Origin: Anianabacter salinae
GTDB taxonomy: Bacteria; Pseudomonadota; Alphaproteobacteria; Rhodobacterales; Rhodobacteraceae
Direction: 5' to 3'
NCBI RefSeq assembly: GCF_019061145.1
Contig: NZ_JAHQZS010000002.1
Coordinates: 558,001-622,000, forward strand
Length of the DNA stretch: 64,000 nt
Each line of letters starts with the position of its first letter. The stretch's first letter is position 1. The notes beneath the pieces were generated by a model that saw only the letters and a program-made list of their open reading frames with translations, had not been told where the DNA came from and searched no databases. Made by a program: the position numbers and the translations under genes. Of the stretch, positions 42,994-51,929 are shown one piece after another.

Positions 42994-43814
42994 CGCAAAT
43001 CTCCCATATCCACCATGTCCATGTCGGTGAAATCGACGTTATCGCCCGCCATCGCCCAGCAGAAGGTATAGGATGACGTGCCCGCGCCCGCATGGATCGA
43101 CCAGGGCGGAGAGATCACCGCCTCTTCATTGGCCATGACGATGTGCCGGGTCTGCGACGGCTCTCCCATCAGGTGAAAGACGCGCGCGGCTTCGGGAAGC
43201 TGGAAATACAGGTAAGCCTCCATCCGGCGGTCGTGCAGGTGCGCGGGCATGGTGTTCCAGACCGAGCCTTCGGCGAATTGCGTGTAGCCCATCAGAAGCT
43301 GGCAGGTCTGGCAGACCTCGGGGTGCAGGAACTGGATGATGACGCGCTCGTTCGCGGTCTCGCGCGCGCCAAGCTCGACGCGGCGGGCATCGGCCAGCCG
43401 GATCAGGCGGGTCGGGTGCGCGGCGTGGGCGGGCGCCGAGAGCACATAGAAACGCCCTGCGCCGCTGAAGGTCACCGGGCCCGCGCCCATGCCTATATAG
43501 AGAACCTCGCCGGTGCCGATCTCGTGGTCCTGCCCGGCGACCGACACCGTTCCGGCCTCGCCGATGTTCAGAACGCCCATCTCGCGCCGGTCTAGGATCG
43601 AGGGCGTGCCGCTCGCCTCGACCCGGTCGAGCGTCAGCGATCCGCCTGCAGGAACGGCAGATCCCAGGATCAGGCGGTCGTAATGGCTGTAGACCAGCCG
43701 GATCTCGCCCGGCGCGAACAACCCGCCAACGTGGAAATGATCGCGCAACTGCTCGGTGTCGAGCGTCTTGGCGGTGGCGGGGTCGATGGCGTATCGGGTT
43801 TCGGTCGTCAGCAT
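42990..43814 (-). CDS. kduI: 5-dehydro-4-deoxy-D-glucuronate isomerase (KduI)
   Basis: This is a 274-residue cupin-fold isomerase. ATG 43814 is preferred over GTG 43835, which lacks a ribosome-binding site. Blocks shared with E. coli KduI include KTLDTEQLRDHF, VYSHYDRLI, ERRELGVINIG-like DRREMGVLNIG, EGSVWNTMPAHLHDRRMEAYLYF and RHIVMANEEAVISPPWSIHAG, including the zinc His and Glu residues. It isomerises DKI to 2,5-diketo-3-deoxygluconate, the step between KdgF and KduD. Indicates growth on unsaturated uronates from pectin, ulvan or similar polysaccharides. Confidence 0.95.
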   Translation of the reverse strand: MLTTETRYAIDPATAKTLDTEQLRDHFHVGGLFAPGEIRLVYSHYDRLILGSAVPAGGSLTLDRVEASGTPSILDRREMGVLNIGEAGTVSVAGQDHEIGTGEVLYIGMGAGPVTFSGAGRFYVLSAPAHAAHPTRLIRLADARRVELGARETANERVIIQFLHPEVCQTCQLLMGYTQFAEGSVWNTMPAHLHDRRMEAYLYFQLPEAARVFHLMGEPSQTRHIVMANEEAVISPPWSIHAGAGTSSYTFCWAMAGDNVDFTDMDMVDMGDLR

Positions 43815-43831
43815 GGTGAATTGGCCTTTCG

Positions 43832-44137
43832 TCACAGAAAATCGTCGCGGCGGGGCGCGAAGGTGTCGATCAGGGTGCCCGCCTCGACACAGGTGCAGCC
43901 GTGCCGTGCCCCGGACGGAATGACAAGACTGTCGCCGGGCCGCAGATCATGGGTCACCCCGTCCACGGTAAAGGCGAACCGCCCGGCCTCGACATAGGTT
44001 GCCTGGACGTGGGGGTGATCGTGCAGTTTGCCTTCCGCACCAGCCTTGAACCGGAAGGCGACCACCATCAGCGCGGCGGTTTCGGCGAGCACCTGACGGC
44101 TGACACCGGGATCGGTTGGGACGACGGGAAAGGTCAT
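43832..44137 (-). CDS. kdgF: KdgF-like cupin
   Basis: This 101-residue single-domain cupin has HDHPHVQATYVEAGRFAFTVDG and the C-terminal RHGCTCVEAGTLIDTFAPRRDDFL, very like KdgF of pectin-degrading bacteria. KdgF catalyses opening of 4,5-unsaturated uronates to DKI, the first intracellular step before KduI and KduD. The metal ligands are in HDHPH and the later RHG. Starts at ATG 44137, 8 bp after the dctM stop; its stop lies just before kduI. Confidence 0.88.
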   Translation of the reverse strand: MTFPVVPTDPGVSRQVLAETAALMVVAFRFKAGAEGKLHDHPHVQATYVEAGRFAFTVDGVTHDLRPGDSLVIPSGARHGCTCVEAGTLIDTFAPRRDDFL

Positions 44138-44145
44138 GGCGGCCT

Positions 44146-45426
44146 CTAGCGGAACAGCGACGGCAGCCAGAGCGACAGCGCCGGAATGTAGGTCACAAGC
44201 ATCAGTGTAATCAGCGCCGCGCCGTAGAATGGCCAGATCGTGCGCACCGCGTCCCAGACCGGGATGCGCCCCACCGCACAGCCGACAAACAGAACCGCCC
44301 CCACCGGAGGCGTGCACAGGCCGATGCCGAGGTTGAGGATCAGGATCACGCCGAAATGCACCGGATCGACCCCGAAGGCGGTGGCGACAGGCAGGAAGAT
44401 CGGCGTGGTGATGACGATCAGCGGCGACATGTCCATGAAGGTGCCAAGGACCAGCAGCATCACGTTCAGCAGCAGCAGGATGACGATCGGATTGTCCGAC
44501 ACGCCCTGCAGCATCTCGACCATCGACGCAGGCACCCGCGTATAGGCCAGAAGCCAGCCGAAGGACGCGGCGCATCCGATCACCATCAGCACCATCGCGG
44601 TCGTGCGCACGGCGGCAAAGGTCGCTTCGATGAAGTCGTGCCAGGACAGGCTGCGGTAGACGAAGAACGTCACGACCAGCGCATAGACCACCGCGATGTT
44701 CGACGATTCCGATGCCGTGAACACGCCAGAGCGCACGCCGCCGAATATGATCGCGACAAGGATCAGGCCCGGCGCGGCCGACACGAACAGCGTGCCGATC
44801 ATGCGGAAACCCTGGAACTTCTGCACCGGATAGCCCTTGCGCGCCGCGACCCACCAGGCGGCTACCATCAGGACGGCGGCCAGCAGCAGCCCGGGGATGA
44901 TCCCCGCGGTGAACAGATCTGCGATCGAGATGCGGCCTCCAGCAGCGATGGAATAGATTATCATGTTGTGCGACGGCGGCAGCATCAGCGCGATGATCGA
45001 GCTGACGACCGTGATGTTCACCGCGTAATCAACGTCGTATCCGCGCTCCTTCATCTGCGGCACCATCAGGCCGCCCACGGCGCTTGCATCGGCGGCGGCC
45101 GAGCCGGACACGCCCCCGAACATCACCGACGACAGGACGTTGACCTGCCCCAGGCCGCCCCGAAGATGGCCGACAAAGGCCCCCGCCAGCGCCACCAGCC
45201 GCCGGGCGATGTCGCCGCGCACCATCAGGTCGCCCGCGTAGATGAAGAACGGGATCGCCATCAGCGCGAACACCGACACGCCCGAATTGAGGCGCTGGAA
45301 CACCACGACGGGCGGCAGGCCAAGATAGAGGATCGTCGCGAAGCTGGACACGCCAAGGCAGAAGGCGACGGGCGTGCCGATCAAGAGCAGGAACACGAAG
45401 GTTCCGAACAGGACGTAAAGTTCCAT
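44146..45426 (-). CDS. TRAP transporter large permease (DctM type)
   Basis: This 426-residue membrane protein has about twelve segments and the DctM blocks GVSGSAAADASAVGGLMVPQMKERGY and LNLGIGLCTPPVGAVLFVGCAVG. It forms the transport channel with the DctQ protein encoded just upstream (stop at 45427, start at 45426). Its location between the binding protein and KdgF/KduID points to import of hexuronates or unsaturated uronate oligomers, the role of UxuPQM-type systems. The start ATG is directly after the preceding stop. Confidence 0.93.
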   Translation of the reverse strand: MELYVLFGTFVFLLLIGTPVAFCLGVSSFATILYLGLPPVVVFQRLNSGVSVFALMAIPFFIYAGDLMVRGDIARRLVALAGAFVGHLRGGLGQVNVLSSVMFGGVSGSAAADASAVGGLMVPQMKERGYDVDYAVNITVVSSIIALMLPPSHNMIIYSIAAGGRISIADLFTAGIIPGLLLAAVLMVAAWWVAARKGYPVQKFQGFRMIGTLFVSAAPGLILVAIIFGGVRSGVFTASESSNIAVVYALVVTFFVYRSLSWHDFIEATFAAVRTTAMVLMVIGCAASFGWLLAYTRVPASMVEMLQGVSDNPIVILLLLNVMLLVLGTFMDMSPLIVITTPIFLPVATAFGVDPVHFGVILILNLGIGLCTPPVGAVLFVGCAVGRIPVWDAVRTIWPFYGAALITLMLVTYIPALSLWLPSLFR

Positions 45427-45948
45427 CTACTGCTCCACCGCGTCATCGCCAAAGCGCGAGGTCGGCAGCCCCGCAAGGCGACGCGCGATACGCTCGGCCG
45501 AGAACAGGACGACCAGAACGCCGCCCGCGACGATGGGGGCAAAATCGAAGGCACCCGAGAGGCCGAGGCTGGGGATGCGGTTGCCAACGGTCTTCACGGC
45601 AAGCTGCCAGCCGAACCAGATCATCCCGACGCCGAAGGCCCCGACGAAGAAATCCGACACCGAATACAGCACCAGCCGCGCGCGCTCGGAGATGAAATAC
45701 AGCACCACGTCGAAGGACAGGTGATACCCCTCGCGGATGCCGACGGCGGCGCCCAGAAAGATGAACCAGCCCATGATCATCACCGACGCAGGCTCGGTCC
45801 AGACGATGCTGTCGTTCAGCACGTAGCGCCAGAATACCTGCGCCGCGATCAGCACGGTCATCAGCACCAGCCCGACCCCGGCAAGCCAGAGCGCGGCGCG
45901 CGACAACAGCCCGGCGATGCGGGCGACAGAGATCATCGCGGATTTCAC
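45427..45948 (-). CDS. TRAP transporter small permease (DctQ type)
   Basis: This is a 173-residue protein with four helices and the DctQ motif VFWRYVLNDSIVWTEPASVMIMGWFIFLGAAVGIREGYHLSFD. The frame begins with GTG at 45948, with AAGGACG upstream; an internal ATG at 45936 is possible. It bridges the binding protein and DctM. A hairpin at 45976-46001 separates it from the binding-protein gene. Confidence 0.92.
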   Translation of the reverse strand: MKSAMISVARIAGLLSRAALWLAGVGLVLMTVLIAAQVFWRYVLNDSIVWTEPASVMIMGWFIFLGAAVGIREGYHLSFDVVLYFISERARLVLYSVSDFFVGAFGVGMIWFGWQLAVKTVGNRIPSLGLSGAFDFAPIVAGGVLVVLFSAERIARRLAGLPTSRFGDDAVEQ

Positions 45949-45975
45949 ACGCGCGTCCTTTGCGGTTTAAGGGAT

Positions 45976-46001
45976 CGGCCCGCGCGTGGCGGCGCGGGCC
46001 G
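45976..46001 (-). promoter_or_regulatory. Intercistronic hairpin after TRAP binding protein
   Basis: A perfect 10-bp stem (CGGCCCGCGC / GCGCGGGCCG) with a 6-nt loop lies in the 61-bp gap between the binding-protein and small-permease genes. It has no T-tract. It resembles in placement the hairpins at 8533 and 12730. Confidence 0.6.
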
Positions 46002-46009
46002 AAAGAGGC

Positions 46010-46990
46010 TTATTCCGTCGCCTGAATGTCCGCGACCATCTGCTGAAGATTGGCCGAGGTCACGTATTTTTCATAGACCGGGCCCATCGCCTCGATGAAC
46101 GGCGTCTTGTCGATGTCGGTCACGATCTCGACGCCTGCCGCGCGCACCCGCGCCTCGGACTCGGCCTCGCGCGCTTGCCACAGCTCGCGCATGACCGGAA
46201 CCGACTCTTTCGCCGCGTCGCGCACCAGTTGCTGGTCCTCGGCGCTCAGCTTGTCGAAAGACGACTTGGCCATCACCAGGACCTCGGGAACGATCAGGTG
46301 CTGGTCCAGCGTGTAGTACTTGGCGACCTCGAAATGGCCCGAGCTGTCATAGGACGGCCAGTTGTTCTCGGCGCCGTCGATCACACCCGTCTGGATCGAG
46401 GAATACACCTCGCCGTAGGGCATCGGGGTGGCGTTGGCACCAAGCGCGGCGACCATGTCGACGAACATGTCGGACTGCATCACCCGGAACTTCATGCCCG
46501 CAAGGTCGTCCATCGAATTGATCGGCTTTTCGGAATTGTAGAAGCTGCGCGATCCGCCGTCATAGAAGGCAAGGCCGACCAGATCGTGATCGCTGAACGC
46601 GTCCAGGATCTGCTGACCGACCGGGCCGTCCATCACCTTGTGCATATGCTCCACCGAGCGGAAGATGTAGGGCAGCGACGGCACCTGCGTCTCTTCGATG
46701 ATGTTGTTGAACGGGCCAAGCGAGACGCGGTTCATGTCGATCACGCCGAACTGCGTCTGCTCGATGGTGTCCTTTTCCTCGCCCAGCTGGGCCGAGTGGA
46801 ACACCTCGATGCACAGACGGCCATCCGAGCGCTCTTCCAGCATGTCGCCCATTGCCTCGACGGCCGCGACGGTCGGATAGCCCTCGGGATGGGTGTCGGA
46901 CGAGCGCAAGGTGATCTCGCAGGCCGCGGCGGCGGATGCCATCGCGGCGCTGGCCAGCAGCGCGGCGCCCAGAGTCTTGAAGTAAGTCAT
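46010..46990 (-). CDS. TRAP transporter solute-binding protein (DctP type, uronate)
   Basis: This 326-residue periplasmic protein has a signal peptide (residues 1-23, ASAAAAC) and the strong Shine-Dalgarno GGGAGGAAAACC. DctP features are the N-terminal [18 protein letters not shown], the Arg in [12 protein letters not shown] that salt-bridges the carboxylate ligand, and the specificity block [22 protein letters not shown]. The sequence [15 protein letters not shown] fits the uronate-binding subgroup. Located 26 bp after uxaC. Confidence 0.92.
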   Translation of the reverse strand: MTYFKTLGAALLASAAMASAAAACEITLRSSDTHPEGYPTVAAVEAMGDMLEERSDGRLCIEVFHSAQLGEEKDTIEQTQFGVIDMNRVSLGPFNNIIEETQVPSLPYIFRSVEHMHKVMDGPVGQQILDAFSDHDLVGLAFYDGGSRSFYNSEKPINSMDDLAGMKFRVMQSDMFVDMVAALGANATPMPYGEVYSSIQTGVIDGAENNWPSYDSSGHFEVAKYYTLDQHLIVPEVLVMAKSSFDKLSAEDQQLVRDAAKESVPVMRELWQAREAESEARVRAAGVEIVTDIDKTPFIEAMGPVYEKYVTSANLQQMVADIQATE

Positions 46991-47016
46991 GGTTTTCCTC
47001 CCAGAAAATGGCCCTG

Positions 47017-48417
47017 TCAGAGCCGGTAAGCCTGCTTTGCAAGCCGATACGTCAAGTCATGCGCCACTTCAGGCGCCTCATCCGCATCAAGGCGGCCGGT
47101 GGCGACAAGCCTGGCCAGAAATGCGCAATCCACGCGCCGCGCCACATCGTGGCGGGCCGGGATCGAGCAGAAGGCGCGGGTGTCGTCATTGAAGCCGACG
47201 GTGTTGTAGAACCCCGCCGTTTCCGTCGCGGTTTCGCGGAACCGCATCATCCCTTCATAGCTGTCGTGGAACCACCACGGCGGCCCCAGCTTCAGCGCCG
47301 GATAGACGCCGGCCAGAGGCGCAAGTTCACGCGCAAGCGTGGACTCGTCCAGCATGAACAGGATGATCGTCAGGTCCGGCTCGTGCCCGACCGCGTTCAG
47401 AAGCGGACGCAGCGCATGGACGAAATCCGTGCGCACGGGAATGTCATGGCCCTTGTCACGTCCGAACTGCGCCAGCACGCGGGCCGAATGGTTGCGCAAG
47501 GCGCCCGGATGGATTTGAAGGACCAGCCCGTCGTCGAGGCTCATCCGCGCCATCTCGGTCAGCATGTGCCCGCGAAAGGCGTCGGCCTCGTCCGCCGTGC
47601 AGGCCCCGCGCAGCGCCTTGTTGAACAGCGCGGCGGCGACATCCTGCGGCAAATCCTCGGTCCGTGCGGTGGGATGGCCGTGATCCGACGACGTGGCGCC
47701 GAAGCTCTTGAAAAAGGCGCGCCGGTTGCGGTGGGCGGCAAGATAACCTGTCCAGGTGGTCGCATCCTCGCCCGCCATCTCGCCCATGCGCTCGACGTTC
47801 TGAGCAAAGCCGTCCGTCTCTGGATCGACCACGGCATCGGGGCGATAGGCGGTGATGACCCTGCCCGTCCAGCCGCTGTCGCGGATCATCCGGTGCCAGC
47901 GCAAGTCGTCGGTGGCGCCTTCGGTCGTGGCGATGGCTTCGATGTTGAACCGCTCGAACAGGGCGCGCGGACGGTAGGCATCCTGTTTCAGGCAGGCATC
48001 GACATGGTCATAGATGGCGTCTGCCGTTGCTGCGGACAGCCGGTCGGTCACGCCGAAGACCTCGCTCAGCGCGTGGTCGACCCACATCCGCGATGGGGTG
48101 CCGCGAAACAGGTGGTAGTTCCCTGCGAACAGACGCCAGATCTTGCGCGGGTCCTGTTCCGTCTCACCGCCGTCGGCGCGCGGCACCCCAAGGGAGTCGA
48201 GCGGGATGCCTTGCGAGTGCAGCATGCGAAAGACGTAGTGGTCGGGCACGACGAACAGCCGGGCCGGATCGGGGAAGCAGTCGTCCTCGGCAAACCAGCG
48301 CGGATCGGTATGGCCATGCGGGCTTAGGATCGGCAGATCGCGGACACCTTCGTAAAGGCTGCGCGCAATGGCACGCACGGCAGGGTCCGCCGGAAAAAGC
48401 CGATCGTCGTCCAGCAA
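47017..48417 (-). CDS. uxaC: Glucuronate isomerase (UxaC)
   Basis: This 466-residue TIM-barrel enzyme converts glucuronate to fructuronate and galacturonate to tagaturonate. The TTG at 48417 is chosen: AGAGGGGG lies 6 bp before it, a good sigma-70 promoter sits at 48476-48504, and the resulting length is close to E. coli UxaC (470). The open frame to 48534 would begin upstream of the promoter. Family blocks are [18 protein letters not shown] (His metal ligands), [43 protein letters not shown] and [15 protein letters not shown]. It heads the ten-gene uronate operon. Confidence 0.93.
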   Translation of the reverse strand: MLDDDRLFPADPAVRAIARSLYEGVRDLPILSPHGHTDPRWFAEDDCFPDPARLFVVPDHYVFRMLHSQGIPLDSLGVPRADGGETEQDPRKIWRLFAGNYHLFRGTPSRMWVDHALSEVFGVTDRLSAATADAIYDHVDACLKQDAYRPRALFERFNIEAIATTEGATDDLRWHRMIRDSGWTGRVITAYRPDAVVDPETDGFAQNVERMGEMAGEDATTWTGYLAAHRNRRAFFKSFGATSSDHGHPTARTEDLPQDVAAALFNKALRGACTADEADAFRGHMLTEMARMSLDDGLVLQIHPGALRNHSARVLAQFGRDKGHDIPVRTDFVHALRPLLNAVGHEPDLTIILFMLDESTLARELAPLAGVYPALKLGPPWWFHDSYEGMMRFRETATETAGFYNTVGFNDDTRAFCSIPARHDVARRVDCAFLARLVATGRLDADEAPEVAHDLTYRLAKQAYRL

Positions 48418-48475
48418 GATGTGCCCCCTCTCCGCATTGGCAGCGCGGTTCGTAGTCCGGAACCGGCTGAGTGAT

Positions 48476-48504
48476 ATCCTAGTTGCGTAATTTTCGCCCG
48501 TCAA
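48476..48504 (-). promoter_or_regulatory. Predicted sigma-70 promoter of the uronate operon
   Basis: On the minus strand TTGACG (-35, 48499-48504) and TAGGAT (-10, 48476-48481) are separated by exactly 17 bp. A start near 48469 would give a leader of about 50 nt before the TTG start of uxaC. The element lies between the divergent uxaC and gntR genes. Confidence 0.65.
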
Positions 48505-48519
48505 CTGATAACCCAGTTG
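48481..48519. promoter_or_regulatory. Candidate operator: three AGTTG/CAACT half-sites
   Basis: A perfect inverted repeat CAACTG-ATAACC-CAGTTG occupies 48502-48519, and a third AGTTG half-site lies at 48481-48485. Together they cover the -35 region and spacer of the uxaC promoter. The divergent gntR-type gene 62 bp away is the obvious regulator. Inferred from symmetry and place. Confidence 0.5.
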
Positions 48520-48581
48520 CATCCTGCCGCGCATGCCGTGCTATGCTGCGCCAACAGCATGGCCAGACAAGAGGTCCCCGG

Positions 48582-49310
48582 ATGGATGACGCGGCGGCAA
48601 AGCGGATCGAGGATGTTCTGCCCCTGCGCCCGCTCAGGCGGGCACAGCTGCCGACGGTGGCCGACCAGGCCTTTGAAATTCTGCAGAAAAGCATCCTGAC
48701 GCTGGAAATGGCCCCGCAGACCCGGATTTCCGAGGCCGAGGTGGCGAACCGGCTGGGCGTGTCCCGCCAACCCGTGCGAGAGGCGTTCAAGCGGCTGGCA
48801 AAGCTTGGGTTTCTTGAAATCCGTCCGCAAAGCGGCACGACGGTCAGCCTGATCTCCGAGGCGGCGGTGCTGCGCGCGCGCTACATCCGGACCGCGCTGG
48901 AGATCCAGACCTGCCGGACCGCCTGCGACAAGGTAAGCGAGGCCGGTCTTGCCACGCTCTCTGCGCTGCTGGACGCGCAGCGCGTCGCCGTCAAGGATCA
49001 GGACCGCACCCGCTTTCATGCGCTCGATGACGAGTTTCACCGCGAAATCTGCGTGCAGTCCGGCGTAGGTTATGTCTGGGAACTGATCCACGACAACAAG
49101 GCGCACATGGACCGCGTGCGTATGCTGTCGCTCAGCACCTCGTCGCAAAAGCTGGCGCTGGCCGAGCATGTCGACATCCTGAACGCGATCACAGCCCGTG
49201 CACCCGACGCGGCCGAGAAGGCGATCCACAGTCACCTGTCGCGGATCCTGACCTTTATCGAAGAGTTGAAGGCGACCAATCACAGCTGGTTCACGGATGC
49301 AGAAACATGA
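48582..49310 (+). CDS. GntR/FadR-family regulator of the uronate genes
   Basis: This 242-residue regulator has its start at ATG 48582 with GAGG upstream; the open frame to 48483 overlaps the operator region. The winged helix is near residues 25-85 (TRISEAEVANRLGVSRQPVREAFKRL) and the FCD ligand domain follows, with FHALDDEFHREIC and AEHVDILNAI supplying metal-binding Asp/His. It is divergent from uxaC and coupled to the KDG-kinase gene (ATGA), so it most likely represses both units and responds to a uronate intermediate. Confidence 0.92.
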   Translation: MDDAAAKRIEDVLPLRPLRRAQLPTVADQAFEILQKSILTLEMAPQTRISEAEVANRLGVSRQPVREAFKRLAKLGFLEIRPQSGTTVSLISEAAVLRARYIRTALEIQTCRTACDKVSEAGLATLSALLDAQRVAVKDQDRTRFHALDDEFHREICVQSGVGYVWELIHDNKAHMDRVRMLSLSTSSQKLALAEHVDILNAITARAPDAAEKAIHSHLSRILTFIEELKATNHSWFTDAET

Positions 49311-50206
49311 CCCGAATCGTCGCGATAGGGGAATGCATGGTCGAGATGTCGCCGCTGGAGCGGGATGGCGAGTATCGCATGGGCTTTGCCGGGGACACGA
49401 TGAACACCGCGTGGTATCTGCGCCGCCTTCTGGGCGCAGGGCACAGCGTCGACTACCTGACTGCCATCGGCACCGACGGCATCTCAGACCGGATGCTGGC
49501 CTTTCTGACGGGCGCCGGGATCGGCACGGATCACATCGCCCGGCTGCCGGATCGCACCGTGGGCCTCTATCTCATCCAGTTGCAGGACGGCGAGCGCAGT
49601 TTCAGCTACTGGCGCGGCCAGAGCGCGGCGCGCAGTCTCGCCGCCGACCGCGCCGCGCTGGAGGCGGCGCTGACCAAAGCGCAGATGGCCTATGTCTCGG
49701 GGATCACGCTGGCGATCCTGCCCCCCGGCGATCGCGCCACGCTGCAGGACGTGCTGCGCACCTTTCGCGCAGGCGGCGGTCAGGTCGCCTTCGATCCCAA
49801 CTTGCGCCCGCGCCTGTGGTCAGACCCCGCCGAGATGACCCGCGCGGTGATGCAGGCCGCATCCGTGTGCGACATCGCGCTTCCCAGCTTTGACGACGAG
49901 GCGGCGCATTTCGGAGATGCCTCGCCCGCCACGACGGCAGCGCGCTACGCCGAGGCGGGCGCGCGCCTTGTTATCGTCAAGGACGGCGCCCGCCGAATCC
50001 TGTCGCGGAACGGCACAGAGATCGCGGAACATGACACAGTGCCCGCGCCCGATGTGGTCGACACCACCGCCGCAGGGGATTCGTTCAACGCCGGATGCCT
50101 TGCAGGCCTGATCGACGGCAAGGCGCTGGCGGATGCCATCCGCGCAGGGGCCACGCTTGCAGCGCAGGTCGTGCAGGCACGGGGCGCGCTGGTCGAGATT
50201 GACTGA
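49307..50206 (+). CDS. kdgK: 2-dehydro-3-deoxygluconokinase (KdgK)
   Basis: This 299-residue PfkB-family kinase has an N-terminal GECMVEMSPLE and GFAGDTMNTAWYLRR and the ATP/anion-hole motif DTTAAGDSFNAGCLAG near residue 250. The context with uxuA and kduD makes KDG, their common product, the clear substrate; phosphorylation yields KDPG for the Entner-Doudoroff aldolase. No eda gene lies in the window. ATG overlaps the gntR stop by four bases. Confidence 0.93.
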   Translation: MTRIVAIGECMVEMSPLERDGEYRMGFAGDTMNTAWYLRRLLGAGHSVDYLTAIGTDGISDRMLAFLTGAGIGTDHIARLPDRTVGLYLIQLQDGERSFSYWRGQSAARSLAADRAALEAALTKAQMAYVSGITLAILPPGDRATLQDVLRTFRAGGGQVAFDPNLRPRLWSDPAEMTRAVMQAASVCDIALPSFDDEAAHFGDASPATTAARYAEAGARLVIVKDGARRILSRNGTEIAEHDTVPAPDVVDTTAAGDSFNAGCLAGLIDGKALADAIRAGATLAAQVVQARGALVEID

Positions 50207-50231
50207 GGCGGCTGCACATCGCGGGAAGGCT

Positions 50232-50308
<77 letters not shown>

Positions 50309-50426
50309 TTCACCGGGGCGTATACCCAGCACGCAGGAGTGTCGCAACGGGAAATATGTCTCCGGTGATCTTGCGGACGCGTGGCCGGGGCGCATGATGG
50401 CCGGGCCATAGAAGGACTGCCGGACC

Positions 50427-51926
50427 ATGCCGAATTCCCGATCGCTGGGCGCCCTTGTCGCGATCCAGCTTGCCGTCTCAGCAGCCTCGCTGGTGGTCGA
50501 GATCGTCGCGGGCCGCATGCTTGCGCCCTATGTCGGCATGTCGCTTTACACTTGGACGGCTGTCATCGCGGTGGTCCTTGCGGGGTTCTCTGCCGGGCAC
50601 TGGTGGGGCGGGCGCATCGCGGGGCGGGCGCCAGCGGCAGCCCTTCGCAGGACGGGCTGGATCATCCTTGCCGCCGCCACGACAACGGCGCTTGCCGGTG
50701 TGCTGCTTGCGGGGATCGCCGGGCCTGTGCTGGCAAGCATCGGACACCCGGTCCTGGCCATCGTGACGCTCGCGGGTCTGGTGTTCTTCCTGCCGTCGTT
50801 CTTCGCGGGTGTCCCTGCGCCGGTGCTCGCGCAGATCGCCGTCGCGGCGGAACCGGCAGAGCAGTCGGGGCGGGCCTTGGGCGCGCTCTTCGCGGCAGGC
50901 GCCGCCGGAGCCATCGCGGGCGTTCTGATGGCGGGGTTCGTCTTCATCTCGTGGCTCGGCTCGTCCGGCACGCTGGTCGTGGTCACGCTGGTCTATGGCG
51001 CAACCGCGCTCGGCTGCTTCGCGCTCTCCCGTCCGGGGCTGAATGCGGCGCCCGTCCTTGCGGCGCTGGCGATCTCGGGCGCGGCGCTGGCAAGCCTGAT
51101 GGTTCCCGGCCAGTGCGACCGTGAAAGCCGTTACTTCTGCATCCGCACGCTGGATGTCTCCGCCGACGCGGACCAGCCGGTGCGGATGATGGTGCTGGAC
51201 CACCTTGTGCATGGCATGTCCGCGCGCGACCTTCCCGGTGTCATGTTCACCGATCACGCGGCGATGCTGGATGCGCTGGCACGGCTGCGCGCGCCCCGGA
51301 GCGATTTCACCAGCTTCTTCCTCGGCGGGGGCACGTATTCCATCCCGCGCGCCTTTGCGATGCGCGGCGCCGGACCCGTGACCGTGGCCGAGATCGACCC
51401 TGCGGTGACCGAAACCGCCGTGCGCGATTTCTGGTTCGATCCCGCCCCTGCCCGCGTCCTGCACGAGGATGCCCGCCGCGCCCTGCTGACGCGGCCGGAC
51501 CGCTACGACGTGGTGATCGGCGATGCCTTCACCGACATCGCGGTGCCCGCCCACCTGATCACCCGCGAGTTCTTCGAACTGGTGCAGGCGCGGCTGGAGC
51601 CCGGGGGCAGCTATCTGATGAACGTGATCGACTTCGAGGATCGGCTGGAGGCGCTTGGCGCCGTCACGCGCACCCTGTCAGAGGTCTTCGAGGTGGTCGA
51701 GGTCTGGACCATCGCCGCGCCGCCAGAACCGGGCGCGCGCATGGTGTTCGTTATCGCGGCCGGAGACGCGCCGACGCCCGCGGACAGCTTTGCCGTCCCC
51801 TCGCCCGACCGCACGGTCTTTGGCGCGTTGGACGGGCGGTTCGTGGACGAGGTGATGGCGCGGGGAACGCTGATCCTTACGGATGACTACGCGCCGATCG
51901 ACCGGCTTCTGGGACCGGGCGGCTAG
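50427..51926 (+). CDS. Fused MFS-like membrane / spermidine synthase-like protein
   Basis: This is a 499-residue protein. Residues 1-235 contain about seven to eight hydrophobic helices (LVVEIVAGRMLAPYVGMSLYTWT is the conserved start of such fusions). Residues about 245-495 are a spermidine-synthase-type Rossmann domain with FFLGGGTYSIPRAF, AEIDPAVTETA, EDARRAL and DVVIGDAFTD. The usual putrescine/decarboxy-SAM pocket residues are not evident, so true aminopropyl transfer is unlikely. Function unknown. It is convergent with sufS, the two stop codons being 3 bp apart. Confidence 0.85.
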   Translation: MPNSRSLGALVAIQLAVSAASLVVEIVAGRMLAPYVGMSLYTWTAVIAVVLAGFSAGHWWGGRIAGRAPAAALRRTGWIILAAATTTALAGVLLAGIAGPVLASIGHPVLAIVTLAGLVFFLPSFFAGVPAPVLAQIAVAAEPAEQSGRALGALFAAGAAGAIAGVLMAGFVFISWLGSSGTLVVVTLVYGATALGCFALSRPGLNAAPVLAALAISGAALASLMVPGQCDRESRYFCIRTLDVSADADQPVRMMVLDHLVHGMSARDLPGVMFTDHAAMLDALARLRAPRSDFTSFFLGGGTYSIPRAFAMRGAGPVTVAEIDPAVTETAVRDFWFDPAPARVLHEDARRALLTRPDRYDVVIGDAFTDIAVPAHLITREFFELVQARLEPGGSYLMNVIDFEDRLEALGAVTRTLSEVFEVVEVWTIAAPPEPGARMVFVIAAGDAPTPADSFAVPSPDRTVFGALDGRFVDEVMARGTLILTDDYAPIDRLLGPGG

Positions 51927-51929
51927 CGC

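Noticed and set aside
44116-46098. 660-codon plus-strand frame over the TRAP genes
   Set aside because: His/Arg/Gln-rich shadow translation opposite DctM/DctQ.
51611-51926. Possible truncation of the spermidine-synthase-like gene at the sufS convergence
   Set aside because: The protein runs to a normal C-terminal end (LTDDYAPIDRLL), so the 3-bp spacing of stops is just compact packing.
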